Assembly (NCBI RefSeq): GCF_001665835.1
Contig: NZ_LZSX01000022.1
Location: forward strand, 1 to 44,628
Direction: 5' to 3'
Length of the DNA: 44,628 nucleotides
Source of the DNA: Mycobacterium colombiense
Lineage (GTDB): Bacteria > Actinomycetota > Actinomycetes > Mycobacteriales > Mycobacteriaceae
Below, one piece after another: positions 1-6,738 of the stretch. The notes beneath the pieces are model-generated. The model was not told where the DNA came from, ran no database searches, and saw only the letters and a program-made list of their open reading frames with translations. Both the position numbers and the translations under genes were made by a program. The number at the start of each line of letters is the position of its first letter. Position 1 is the first letter of the stretch.

Positions 1-18
1 GATGTGTATAAGAGACAG
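1..18 (+). other. Nextera transposase adapter remnant (not genomic)
   Basis: Bases 1-18 read GATGTGTATAAGAGACAG, which is the Tn5 mosaic-end adapter of Nextera libraries minus its first A. This is untrimmed library sequence at the contig end, so genomic sequence starts at about base 19. An apparent GTG start at base 4, translating to MYKRQ, is created by the adapter and is a known artefact of such contig ends. Confidence 0.95.
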
Positions 19-429
19 GGGCTCATGTGGGGCGGTGTCCTGACCGCGCTGTGTTGTCTACGCTTCTTCACCGACGACCGTGGCCGTACCGTCGCTGAGC
101 GCGGACTCGACCATGTGCGAGGCGGATTCGCGAAAGTTCAATTGACCCGTTTCCTGGCGATCTTCGCCGCGGTGAGCGCCTGCTTCTTCTTTTTTTACAA
201 TCTCCCGGCGCAATGGATCGGCATGCATGCCGACCCCTGGCCAGAAGATGTTCAGAAGCGTTCCTACCTCAACGGTGGCATCTGCGGTGACGGCACCGAT
301 CAGCCCTGCCCCAACCCTGTGTTGCCGATGCCCACGAAACGGTCCGGCTACAACAACACCGACGGCCGGCTCGTCCTACCGAAAGGAGCCGAACTTCCCG
401 CGACGGTGCCCTTCGAATCGCATCGGTGA
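19..429 (+). CDS. C-terminal fragment of a membrane protein, possibly AveC-family
   Basis: This is the 3' end of a gene cut off by the contig edge; about 136 codons remain, ending in TGA at 427-429. Visible features are a hydrophobic, Phe-rich membrane segment near FLAIFAAVSACFFFFYNLP, then a soluble tail with two cysteines (GGICGDGTDQPCP) and a Gly/Asn/Asp-rich end (SGYNNTDGRLVLPKGAELP). The tail resembles that of mycobacterial proteins annotated as spirocyclase AveC family, which are multi-pass membrane proteins of unproven function. That resemblance is from memory and only moderately secure. The gene converges on plsB1, whose stop lies about 80 bp away. The five residues encoded by the adapter are not part of the protein. 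Confidence 0.6.
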   Translation, partial: GLMWGGVLTALCCLRFFTDDRGRTVAERGLDHVRGGFAKVQLTRFLAIFAAVSACFFFFYNLPAQWIGMHADPWPEDVQKRSYLNGGICGDGTDQPCPNPVLPMPTKRSGYNNTDGRLVLPKGAELPATVPFESHR

Positions 430-508
430 GGGGTTGATTCACCAGTGACCCTTCTGATCCGATCACGTTGCGCCACAGGGTTGTACCGTGCGGTCGTCGA
501 ACCGCGTC

Positions 509-2401
509 TCACCGCGTCCCGGCCAGCTCCGCAATGGTGTTGACCCGCCGGACAGCCGCCGCGATCTCATCGGCGAACTCGCGGCGTCGCCGGGCGATAT
601 CCAGGTGCTCCACGCCGTCCACCAGTTCGCGGTGGCGCGCCAACCGCAGCGCGGTCTTGAACAACTCCATCGACCTCGACTCGGCGCTGGCGATCCTGCG
701 TTGCAGCTCCCACTGCTTGCCCACTTCGAGGCACTCCGCGAGAAATTCGTCCTCGTCGAACGATTCGTCCTCGTAGTCGGCGAGCCGGTCGGCGACGATG
801 TGGTAAGCGTCGAGGAAGGGGCGCAGCACGAGGTGCGCCAGCAGAACGTCGGCCTTTTCCAGTAGGCCGCGCACGTCGGCCGCGCTGGCCGCCTTGCTGG
901 TGTCGTCCACCCGCCCGATCAGGCGCACCTCGTCGGCAAGTTCCTTCTCGAACTGCGCGCGCGCCGAGAACAGGAACTCGAATTTCAGCAACTCGCGCAG
1001 ACGTAGCGCCTCATCGCGCACAGCCATCGGTTGCACCAGCCCGTCCACCGAAGCCTCGGCGTCCTCGGTGGCGGCCAGCAGTGCCGTCTCCGCGATCGCG
1101 CGGTCGACCACGATGTGGATGGCGGCGTTGCGGTAGAACGCGGCGACCAGGTGCTGCTCCGCCCCGAGGCCCCAGACCGGTTCGGTGCCGGCGTCGTACA
1201 CGCTGACGACGCCCGAGGCGACCAACTGGTGCAACGTCCAGCGGATGGTGGAGCGATTCGTCAGGTCGGCGGCGCCGGCCACCTTCCAGTTGCGCGCCGC
1301 GATGTAGCTCGCCAGCGGGCGCACGGTGGCCAGCACCTCGCTGATGGACAGCGAGCGGTCGGCTCCCAGCAGGGCGAGGCTGACTACCGCGGTCGGGGTG
1401 ACGGGCGTGGCGCGGTTGATCCGGTGTTCGACGTCCAGCGCGATGCGTTCGATCTCGGTGCCCGTGCCGGACTCCTCGGACCGCAACTCCTCGAGGCGCT
1501 TGCGCAGCGGCAACGGCTCACCGAAGTCGAGGTATGCGCGACCGAGCCGCTCACCCTGCTGTCGCGCCAGCCGGATCAGGAAGCGAAAGTCTTCAGGCCT
1601 CTTCGTCGCACCGTAGGCCTCGGTGGTCATGGCTTCCACCTCGTGCAGCTGGTCGTACACGATCGAGGTCGGCACCAAATACACTTCGGGACCGTCGATT
1701 TCGTCGACCGCATCGCTGATGTACCGCAGAATCCCGAACACCGGCGGCCGCAGCTTGCCCGTCCTGGTCCGGCCGCCTTCGATGGACCAGGCCAGGTTGG
1801 CGTGGTTTTGCACCAGCTGCGCTGCGTACGCGCGCAACACGAAGCGGTAGACGGGAATGTTTTTCGTCTGGCGCCGGATGAAGATGGTTCCGGTGCGCTT
1901 TGCCCAGGCGCCCATCGGGAAGAAGTTCAGGTTGGCCCCGCCGAAGGTGAGCGCGGGCGAGAGCCGATTGGCCTGGATCACCTCGGGTAGCAGCAGCCCG
2001 TCCAGGTAAGAGCGATGCGAAAAGGCAAACGCCAGCGTGACTTTGCGGTCCAGCTTGCGCAGCTGGGCGATCTGATCCTCGTCGGTCAGCACGTCGTAGG
2101 CCCGCATCAGCCAGCAACTGAAGCTGCGCCAGGCTTTTACCGCCCGCTCGTCGAGCGAGGGTGCCATCTCGCGCAGGTAACAGGCGGCCTCGGCGCGCAC
2201 GCTGCCCAGCTCGCGGCCGAGCTCGTCGGCCAGCTGGCTCAGCCGCTCGTCATACCATGGCGCGCGCAGCAATTCGCCGACCTCGGCCGGGTCCGTCGAC
2301 AGCGGCGACGTTGATTCCTCGACGATGCCGCTGCGCTGCAACAGCTTTCGCATGCCGGCCCGGCTGATGTCGCGGGCGGTCCCCACCGGGCCCCGGCTCA
2401 T
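509..2401 (-). CDS. plsB1: Glycerol-3-phosphate acyltransferase, PlsB1-type
   Basis: A 630-residue acyltransferase that should esterify glycerol-3-phosphate (or a related acceptor) with a fatty acyl-CoA at the membrane, the entry step of phospholipid and triacylglycerol synthesis. The four PlsB/PlsC blocks are visible: HRSYLDG at about 129-135 (the H-X4-D catalytic motif), GGANLNFFPMG at 154-164 followed by FIRR at 174-177, SIEGGRTRTGK at 206-216, and VPTSI near 243-247. Length and neighbours match M. tuberculosis plsB1 (Rv1551, beside fadD11). Its ATG overlaps the fadD11 stop in an ATGA tetranucleotide (2398-2401), so translation is probably coupled. The long helical C-terminal part after about residue 330 carries no motif I recognise. 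The acceptor preference cannot be read from sequence. Confidence 0.92.
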   Translation of the reverse strand: MSRGPVGTARDISRAGMRKLLQRSGIVEESTSPLSTDPAEVGELLRAPWYDERLSQLADELGRELGSVRAEAACYLREMAPSLDERAVKAWRSFSCWLMRAYDVLTDEDQIAQLRKLDRKVTLAFAFSHRSYLDGLLLPEVIQANRLSPALTFGGANLNFFPMGAWAKRTGTIFIRRQTKNIPVYRFVLRAYAAQLVQNHANLAWSIEGGRTRTGKLRPPVFGILRYISDAVDEIDGPEVYLVPTSIVYDQLHEVEAMTTEAYGATKRPEDFRFLIRLARQQGERLGRAYLDFGEPLPLRKRLEELRSEESGTGTEIERIALDVEHRINRATPVTPTAVVSLALLGADRSLSISEVLATVRPLASYIAARNWKVAGAADLTNRSTIRWTLHQLVASGVVSVYDAGTEPVWGLGAEQHLVAAFYRNAAIHIVVDRAIAETALLAATEDAEASVDGLVQPMAVRDEALRLRELLKFEFLFSARAQFEKELADEVRLIGRVDDTSKAASAADVRGLLEKADVLLAHLVLRPFLDAYHIVADRLADYEDESFDEDEFLAECLEVGKQWELQRRIASAESRSMELFKTALRLARHRELVDGVEHLDIARRRREFADEIAAAVRRVNTIAELAGTR

Positions 2402-4224
2402 GCCGGCTGCACCGCGGCGGCTAGGGAGGGCTCGTGCACCTCAGGATGTGGTTGATCCGCGTAGAGCTGCTCGATCTCGTCGGCGTACTTCGCCATGATC
2501 GGCTTGCGTTTGAGCTTCATCGTCAAGGTGATCTCGTCACCGCCGGGCTCCCACAAGGTGGGCAGGATACGGAACCGTTTGATCTGTTCCACCCGGGAGA
2601 GCTTGTCATTGCCCGCGGCCACCCCGGCCGCGATCTGCGCGACGACCTCCGGGTCGGCCGCCAGCGCGGCCGGCGAGGCGTCGGGCAGGCCGCGCTGGGC
2701 CGCGTACGGGCCGACCGAGTCGGCGTCGAAGACCATCAGTGCGGTGTTGTATGGCCGCCCGTCGCCGATGGTGATCATCACGCCGACCATGGGACACGCA
2801 GCGAGGATGGCGTTCTCAATGTTGGCCGGGGACATGTTCTTTCCGGCCGCATTGATGATCAGCTCCTTCTTGCGGTCCACCACGCGCAGGTAGCCGTCGG
2901 CATCCGCCTCCAGGATGTCGCCGGTGTGCAGCCAACCCTCGGCGTCGATCGCCTCGGCGGTCTTCGCCGGCTCCCTGCGGTAGCCCCTCATCACCAGCGG
3001 ACCCCGCACCAAGTACTCGCCGTCGTCGGCGATCCTGCCCTCCAGTCCGGGCAGCAGCCTGCCGACCGAACCCAGCCGGGCGTCGCGCGGGTGACTCACG
3101 GCCGCAACGCAACTCAGCTCCGACATGCCCCACACCTCGGCGATCGGAATGCCGATGCCGGCGAAGAAGGCCAGCGTTTCCTTGGGGATCGGCGCCGCAC
3201 CCGAGACCGCCCAGCGCAGATCGCCGAACCCGAGCCGCTCGCGCAGCTTCGACAACACCAGCTCGTCGGCCCGGGCCCATTCGGCGGCCAGCTCGTCCGG
3301 CATCCGGCCACCGGTCACCAGGGCGTCGGCGCGCCTGGCGGCCACCGCCATCGCCCACTGCAACGCCTGGCGCTTGACCTCGTCGGCCTCATTGGCGACG
3401 GTGAATTCTATTCCCGCCTTGAGCTTTTCCCAGACCCGCGGCACCGCGGCCCACACCGTGGGCCGCACGTCGGGCAGCGCGGCGGCGATGGCCCGCGGAT
3501 CGTCGACGACGGTGACCTGGGCGCCGAACACCTCCAGGGCGTAGAGCCCCATCACCCGGTCGGCCATGTGCGCCGTCGGCAGATAGGAGGTGACCCGGTC
3601 ACCGAACTTCGACGGAAGCACGGTGTTGAGGGCCTGGGACTCGAACAGCAGGTTGGCGTGGGTCATCTCCACGCCCTTGGGGTTTCCGGTGGTTCCCGAG
3701 GTGTAGACGAGCGTGACGATGTCGTCGGGTTGTACCGCGCGCCAGGTTGATTCGAAGTCGAAGTCGTCTTCGGCCGCCGCGTACAGCTGCTCGACCGACA
3801 GGGTGCCCGGCGGTGCGCCGTCGATGCAGACGATGTGCTCGATCGGCACCCCGCTGGCGCGAATGCGGTCTACGTACTGCTCCTCGCAGATCGCGACCTT
3901 GGTGCCCGCGTTGCCGAACAGAAACGTCAGCTGCTCGGCGGGCAGCGTGTTGTACACCGAAAACGACGTCGCCCCAAGGTGTTGCGCACCGATTTCGAGC
4001 GGATAGAACTCGATCCGGTTGGCCATCATCAGCGACACGGCGTCGCCGCGCCGGATCCCCAACCCCGCCAGGCCGGCGGCCACCTTGCGCACCTGTTCGA
4101 CGCACTCGCGCCACGTCATCGTCTGGGTTGCACCGGGTGTGCGCAGCACGACGGCGTCGGGGTCAACCGCGGCGTTGCGCTGAAACGCCTCGCACAAGGT
4201 GGCCGGATCCTGGGCTGTCGTCAT
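2398..4224 (-). CDS. fadD11: Long-chain fatty-acid-CoA ligase, FadD11-type
   Basis: A 608-residue AMP-binding enzyme that activates a fatty acid through an acyl-adenylate to acyl-CoA. The phosphate-binding loop YTSGTTGNPKG is near residues 172-182. WGMSE (A5 region), the HTGDI motif and the DRKKELIINAAGKNMSP hinge with its conserved lysine are all present, as expected for a FACS-type long-chain synthetase. A Shine-Dalgarno GGAGGA stands several bases before the ATG at 4224. In H37Rv, as I recall, this gene is split into fadD11.1 (Rv1549) and fadD11 (Rv1550); here it is one uninterrupted reading frame. It lies upstream of and overlaps plsB1, so the pair can supply acyl-CoA and then transfer it to glycerol phosphate. 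The natural chain length is not deducible. Confidence 0.92.
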   Translation of the reverse strand: MTTAQDPATLCEAFQRNAAVDPDAVVLRTPGATQTMTWRECVEQVRKVAAGLAGLGIRRGDAVSLMMANRIEFYPLEIGAQHLGATSFSVYNTLPAEQLTFLFGNAGTKVAICEEQYVDRIRASGVPIEHIVCIDGAPPGTLSVEQLYAAAEDDFDFESTWRAVQPDDIVTLVYTSGTTGNPKGVEMTHANLLFESQALNTVLPSKFGDRVTSYLPTAHMADRVMGLYALEVFGAQVTVVDDPRAIAAALPDVRPTVWAAVPRVWEKLKAGIEFTVANEADEVKRQALQWAMAVAARRADALVTGGRMPDELAAEWARADELVLSKLRERLGFGDLRWAVSGAAPIPKETLAFFAGIGIPIAEVWGMSELSCVAAVSHPRDARLGSVGRLLPGLEGRIADDGEYLVRGPLVMRGYRREPAKTAEAIDAEGWLHTGDILEADADGYLRVVDRKKELIINAAGKNMSPANIENAILAACPMVGVMITIGDGRPYNTALMVFDADSVGPYAAQRGLPDASPAALAADPEVVAQIAAGVAAGNDKLSRVEQIKRFRILPTLWEPGGDEITLTMKLKRKPIMAKYADEIEQLYADQPHPEVHEPSLAAAVQPA

Positions 4225-4312
4225 TTCCGTCCTCCTCGGCGCCGCATCAGTACTGCCTCGTGAGCCTACGTCCGAGCACAGGGGCAGGGAACATATCGCG
4301 TGACTTCACCGG

Positions 4313-4789
4313 TCATGCCCCCGGGCGCCAGAGCTGCACCGTGCTCGTCGCGCCGCCGGGCAGTTCCACCAGCTCGATCGGCGTGCCATCGGGGTCGTGG
4401 ATGAAGAACATCCGCACGCCCCCGATGTCGACGGGCGGGTCGGTCCGGACGCCGGGGTGGTGGCGCGTCACGGTGTCGTAGGCGGCGTCGAGATCATCGA
4501 CACGAAACGACATGTTCGTGTAGCCCAGGTGCGGGCCGCTCGGGCACTCGGGCACCGCGCCCAATGACAACAGCTCCACCATCGCCGCCCCGATCAGCCC
4601 GCCGATCATGCGGCCCTGCTGGGCGGCGCCGCCGGTGACCGAATCCAATCCGGCCCCGGCAAGTTCGACGTCGAACACCACGTCCATGCCCAACACCGTG
4701 GTGTAGAAGGCCAGCGACGCCTCGATGTCGGAGACGCCGATGCAGATGTGCGAGAAATTCTGCACGGCGATGGGGTGCTGCTGGGTCAT
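4313..4789 (-). CDS. VOC (glyoxalase/dioxygenase fold) protein
   Basis: A 158-residue protein of the vicinal-oxygen-chelate superfamily. The N-terminal half opens with FSHICIGVSDIEASLAFYTTVLGM, a typical first beta-alpha-beta repeat with a possible His ligand. The C-terminal half ends FFIHDPDGTPIELVEL, where the Glu of IELVEL is the usual metal ligand. Substrate and reaction cannot be assigned: glyoxalase, fosfomycin-type transferase, ring-cleavage and epimerase members share this pattern. AAGGAG lies five bases before the ATG. The start overlaps the stop of the upstream merR gene by ATGA (4786-4789), and the gene is followed after 88 bp by fadD11, so it is probably part of the merR-led operon. 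Confidence 0.85.
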   Translation of the reverse strand: MTQQHPIAVQNFSHICIGVSDIEASLAFYTTVLGMDVVFDVELAGAGLDSVTGGAAQQGRMIGGLIGAAMVELLSLGAVPECPSGPHLGYTNMSFRVDDLDAAYDTVTRHHPGVRTDPPVDIGGVRMFFIHDPDGTPIELVELPGGATSTVQLWRPGA

Positions 4790-5187
4790 GTGGGCTCCTT
4801 GCCGGCGTGGGGTGGGTGAATGCCACAGGTACAGGCGTCAATTGAGGGGCACGTGCAGCGCATCCCCCACTCGATGACGGCGCGGGCGCGGGCCAGCGAG
4901 TCCATTTGGGCGTCGATCTCGGCGAGTTTGGCCTCGGCCAGCGCGCGGCTGGCCGGCCGCCCGGGGGCGTCGTCGGCGAACAGCAGCTGGATCTCTTCCA
5001 GCGAGAACCCGGCGGCCTTGCACAGCGCGATCACCTCGAGGCGGGCCAGAATCGAGTCGTCGTAGCGGCGCTGACCGCCCAGCCGCACCGGCTGCGGCAC
5101 CAGGCCGATCTGCTCGTAGTAGCGCAACGCCGTCGCGGCCACCCCGGCCTGGCGCGCCACCTCCCCGATCGTCAGGCTTGGCGTCAT
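4786..5187 (-). CDS. MerR-family regulator with C-terminal cysteine cluster
   Basis: A 133-residue MerR-type activator/repressor. The winged helix-turn-helix is residues 5-45 (LTIGEVARQAGVAATALRYY, then GQRRY), followed by the dimerisation helix. The C-terminus carries Cys111, Cys113, Cys119 and Cys121 with nearby His124 and His127, a C-X-C-X5-C-X-C pattern. Part of it (C-X-C-X5-C) coincides with the spacing in the SoxR [2Fe-2S] site, but the fourth cysteine is placed differently. A metal, Fe-S or thiol sensor is therefore likely, with the ligand unknown. I chose the ATG at 5187 because GGGAGG precedes it and the HTH begins right after it. A longer reading from 5256 would run through the dyad operator. 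The gene leads the VOC-fadD11-plsB1 run. Confidence 0.88.
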   Translation of the reverse strand: MTPSLTIGEVARQAGVAATALRYYEQIGLVPQPVRLGGQRRYDDSILARLEVIALCKAAGFSLEEIQLLFADDAPGRPASRALAEAKLAEIDAQMDSLARARAVIEWGMRCTCPSIDACTCGIHPPHAGKEPT

Positions 5188-5213
5188 CGCAGCCTCCCGG
5201 GAATTCGATGCTT

Positions 5214-5235
5214 GACTTCGAGCCAACTCTAAGTC
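5214..5235. promoter_or_regulatory. 22-bp inverted repeat, candidate MerR operator
   Basis: GACTTCGAG (5214-5222), spacer CCAA, then CTCTAAGTC (5227-5235): nine-base arms with one mismatch. It lies in the gap between divergent merR (ATG 5187) and the PPOX gene (ATG 5249). Size and place fit MerR operators, which sit between stretched -35 and -10 elements. TTGACT at 5212-5217 could be a plus-strand -35 box, but I could not find a convincing -10, so the promoter itself is unassigned. Confidence 0.6.
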
Positions 5236-5248
5236 CTTGACTGGGGTC

Positions 5249-5695
5249 ATGACCATCCCCCAACACGCGGAACTCGGCCGTTCTCGCTACGCCCTGCTGC
5301 GTTCGTTTCGCCGCGACGGCACACCCGTCGACACCCCGATCTGGTTCGCGTTCGACGACGCCGGCCTATTGTTCCGGACCAAGGTGGGCCCGAAGACCAG
5401 GCGGCTGGCCGCCCGCCGTGACGTCGAACTCGCGGCCTGCGACCATCGGGGCCGGGCGCGCCCCGGCGCGACGTCGGTGGCCGGGTGCGCCACGGTGCTG
5501 TCCGGCGCCGAGGCCGCCCGCGCCAACCGCGTGCTGCACCGGCGCTACGGCTGGCAGTGGAATATCGTCCCGCTGATCAAGGTGCCCGGCGTGACCAACG
5601 TGCACCAAGACCTGTGCGCGCGCGAGAAGTTGCGGCGCGCCCGCGACCGCGGGGTGTGGCCGGACAGCGTCATCGTGCGGGTGGACCTGCCATGA
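5249..5695 (+). CDS. PPOX-class F420/flavin-binding oxidoreductase (Rv2061-like)
   Basis: A 148-residue split-beta-barrel protein of the pyridoxamine-phosphate-oxidase-like class. The opening YALLRSFRRDGTPVDTPIWFAFDDAGLLFRT pattern (residues about 14-44), with K-x-x-R-L-x-x-R following, is typical of the mycobacterial Rv2061-type F420-dependent subgroup, in which a small protein binds a deazaflavin and reduces an unknown substrate. The ATG at 5249 is preferred to a TTG at 5237 because the TTG abuts the candidate operator. The stop overlaps the start of the next gene by ATGA (5692-5695), indicating co-transcription with the metallo-hydrolase. It diverges from merR and may be controlled by it. 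Confidence 0.82.
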   Translation: MTIPQHAELGRSRYALLRSFRRDGTPVDTPIWFAFDDAGLLFRTKVGPKTRRLAARRDVELAACDHRGRARPGATSVAGCATVLSGAEAARANRVLHRRYGWQWNIVPLIKVPGVTNVHQDLCAREKLRRARDRGVWPDSVIVRVDLP

Positions 5696-6633
5696 CGCGC
5701 GCAACGGTGTCCGATCCCGTCCGCTCCCCCGGCTTCCGCCAATGCTGCGCCGCCGCAGCGGGATTGGCGCTCGGCATGGTGCGCCCGAAGCGGCCCGACG
5801 CGCGGTTCCTGCGCAGCGTCGTCGACGCGGGCCTGCCGACTCCCGGCCGCACCGTGACGGTGACCGCGCTGCCCCAACTGCCACGCCCGGTGCCGACCGC
5901 CGCCATCGTCGAGGGCACCTTCACCCCGGCGCGCGTCGAGAACTCGCTGACCTCGTTCGTCGTCACCCACCCGGAGGCGACGTTCATCGTCGACCCCGCG
6001 GTCTGCGTCGACGTCGAGCGACGCGCGATCGCCCAGCTGCCCGCCGTGCTGCGGGTCGCGGTCCGCCCGCCGACCGGCACCATCCCCACCCGCACCGCAC
6101 TGAACCGGTCGCCCGACGCGGCACGCCTGGATTTCGCGCTCCCCACCCACGCGCACTGGGACCACGTGTCGGGTCTGCTGGACCTGCCGGATCTGCCCGT
6201 GCACCTGCACCGCCGCGAACACGACTGGGTCGGCTCGGGTCCGGTCGCGCCCGTTGGCGGCGTGCGCGATTCGCTGCGCGACCGGCCCGTCAACGAATAC
6301 GACCTGGACGGGCCGCCGGTGCTGACCTTCACCGCCAGCCGCGATGTCTTCGGCGACCGTTCGGTCATCCTGGTGGACCTGGCGGGCCACACCCCGGGCA
6401 GCGTCGGGGTGCTCGCGCACACCGCGCGGGGCTGGATTCTCATCGCCGGCGACGCCGCCTGGCACCAGTTGCAAATCGACAAGGTCCGGCAGAAGGCAAG
6501 CTTCCCGGGCAATTTGGTGGACGAGGATCGCGAGGAGACCTTCAGGACCCTGCAGCGCCTGCACCTGGCACGGCACGCGGTCACGATCATCCCGACCCAC
6601 GACCACCAGGCGGCGTTGCGATTGGCCGGGTAG
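5692..6633 (+). CDS. Metallo-beta-lactamase-fold hydrolase
   Basis: A 313-residue MBL-fold protein. The metal-binding signature THAHWDHVSG gives His153, His155, Asp157 and His158. GHTPGS supplies His233, GDAAW supplies Asp254, and PTHDH near residues 301-305 supplies the last His, so a complete dinuclear site is expected. The N-terminus (CCAAAAGLALGMV, about 18-30) is mildly hydrophobic, with no clear signal peptide. Family members include lactonases, thioesterases and beta-lactamase-like enzymes, and the substrate here is not predictable. It overlaps the PPOX gene by four bases and ends before a strong hairpin that separates it from convergent dnaE1. Confidence 0.87.
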   Translation: MTRATVSDPVRSPGFRQCCAAAAGLALGMVRPKRPDARFLRSVVDAGLPTPGRTVTVTALPQLPRPVPTAAIVEGTFTPARVENSLTSFVVTHPEATFIVDPAVCVDVERRAIAQLPAVLRVAVRPPTGTIPTRTALNRSPDAARLDFALPTHAHWDHVSGLLDLPDLPVHLHRREHDWVGSGPVAPVGGVRDSLRDRPVNEYDLDGPPVLTFTASRDVFGDRSVILVDLAGHTPGSVGVLAHTARGWILIAGDAAWHQLQIDKVRQKASFPGNLVDEDREETFRTLQRLHLARHAVTIIPTHDHQAALRLAG

Positions 6634-6637
6634 CCGT

Positions 6638-6679
6638 TCGGCGCTCGAACGTGAAGTTAGCTTCACGTTCGAGCGCCGA
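6638..6679. terminator. Perfect 19-bp-arm hairpin, bidirectional terminator
   Basis: TCGGCGCTCGAACGTGAAG at 6638-6656, loop TTAG, then its exact reverse complement at 6661-6679. It stands five bases after the hydrolase stop and about 60 bases before the dnaE1 stop, between convergent genes. There is no T-tract, as is common for mycobacterial terminators. Its length and perfection suggest it stops transcription from both sides. Confidence 0.75.
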
Positions 6680-6702
6680 GTGTGAAACTAACTTCACGCT
6701 CG
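6677..6702. repeat. Second, related inverted repeat beside the terminator
   Basis: CGAGTGTGAA (6677-6686) pairs with TTCACGCTCG (6693-6702) with one mismatch around the loop ACTAAC. The motif GTGAA-N-TTCACG thus occurs in both hairpins, giving a short repeated-hairpin cluster between hydrolase and dnaE1. The two hairpins share two or three bases, so they cannot both form completely. Confidence 0.6.
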
Positions 6703-6738
6703 CGGAGATCGGCGATCCGCCGTGGCGCGTAGTGGCGT

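Noticed and set aside
4..18. Apparent GTG start at base 4
   Set aside because: It is inside the Nextera adapter.
5545..6666. Minus-strand frame of 373 codons over the hydrolase gene
   Set aside because: The plus strand encodes complete MBL-fold metal motifs and couples by ATGA to the upstream gene; the minus frame shows no family.
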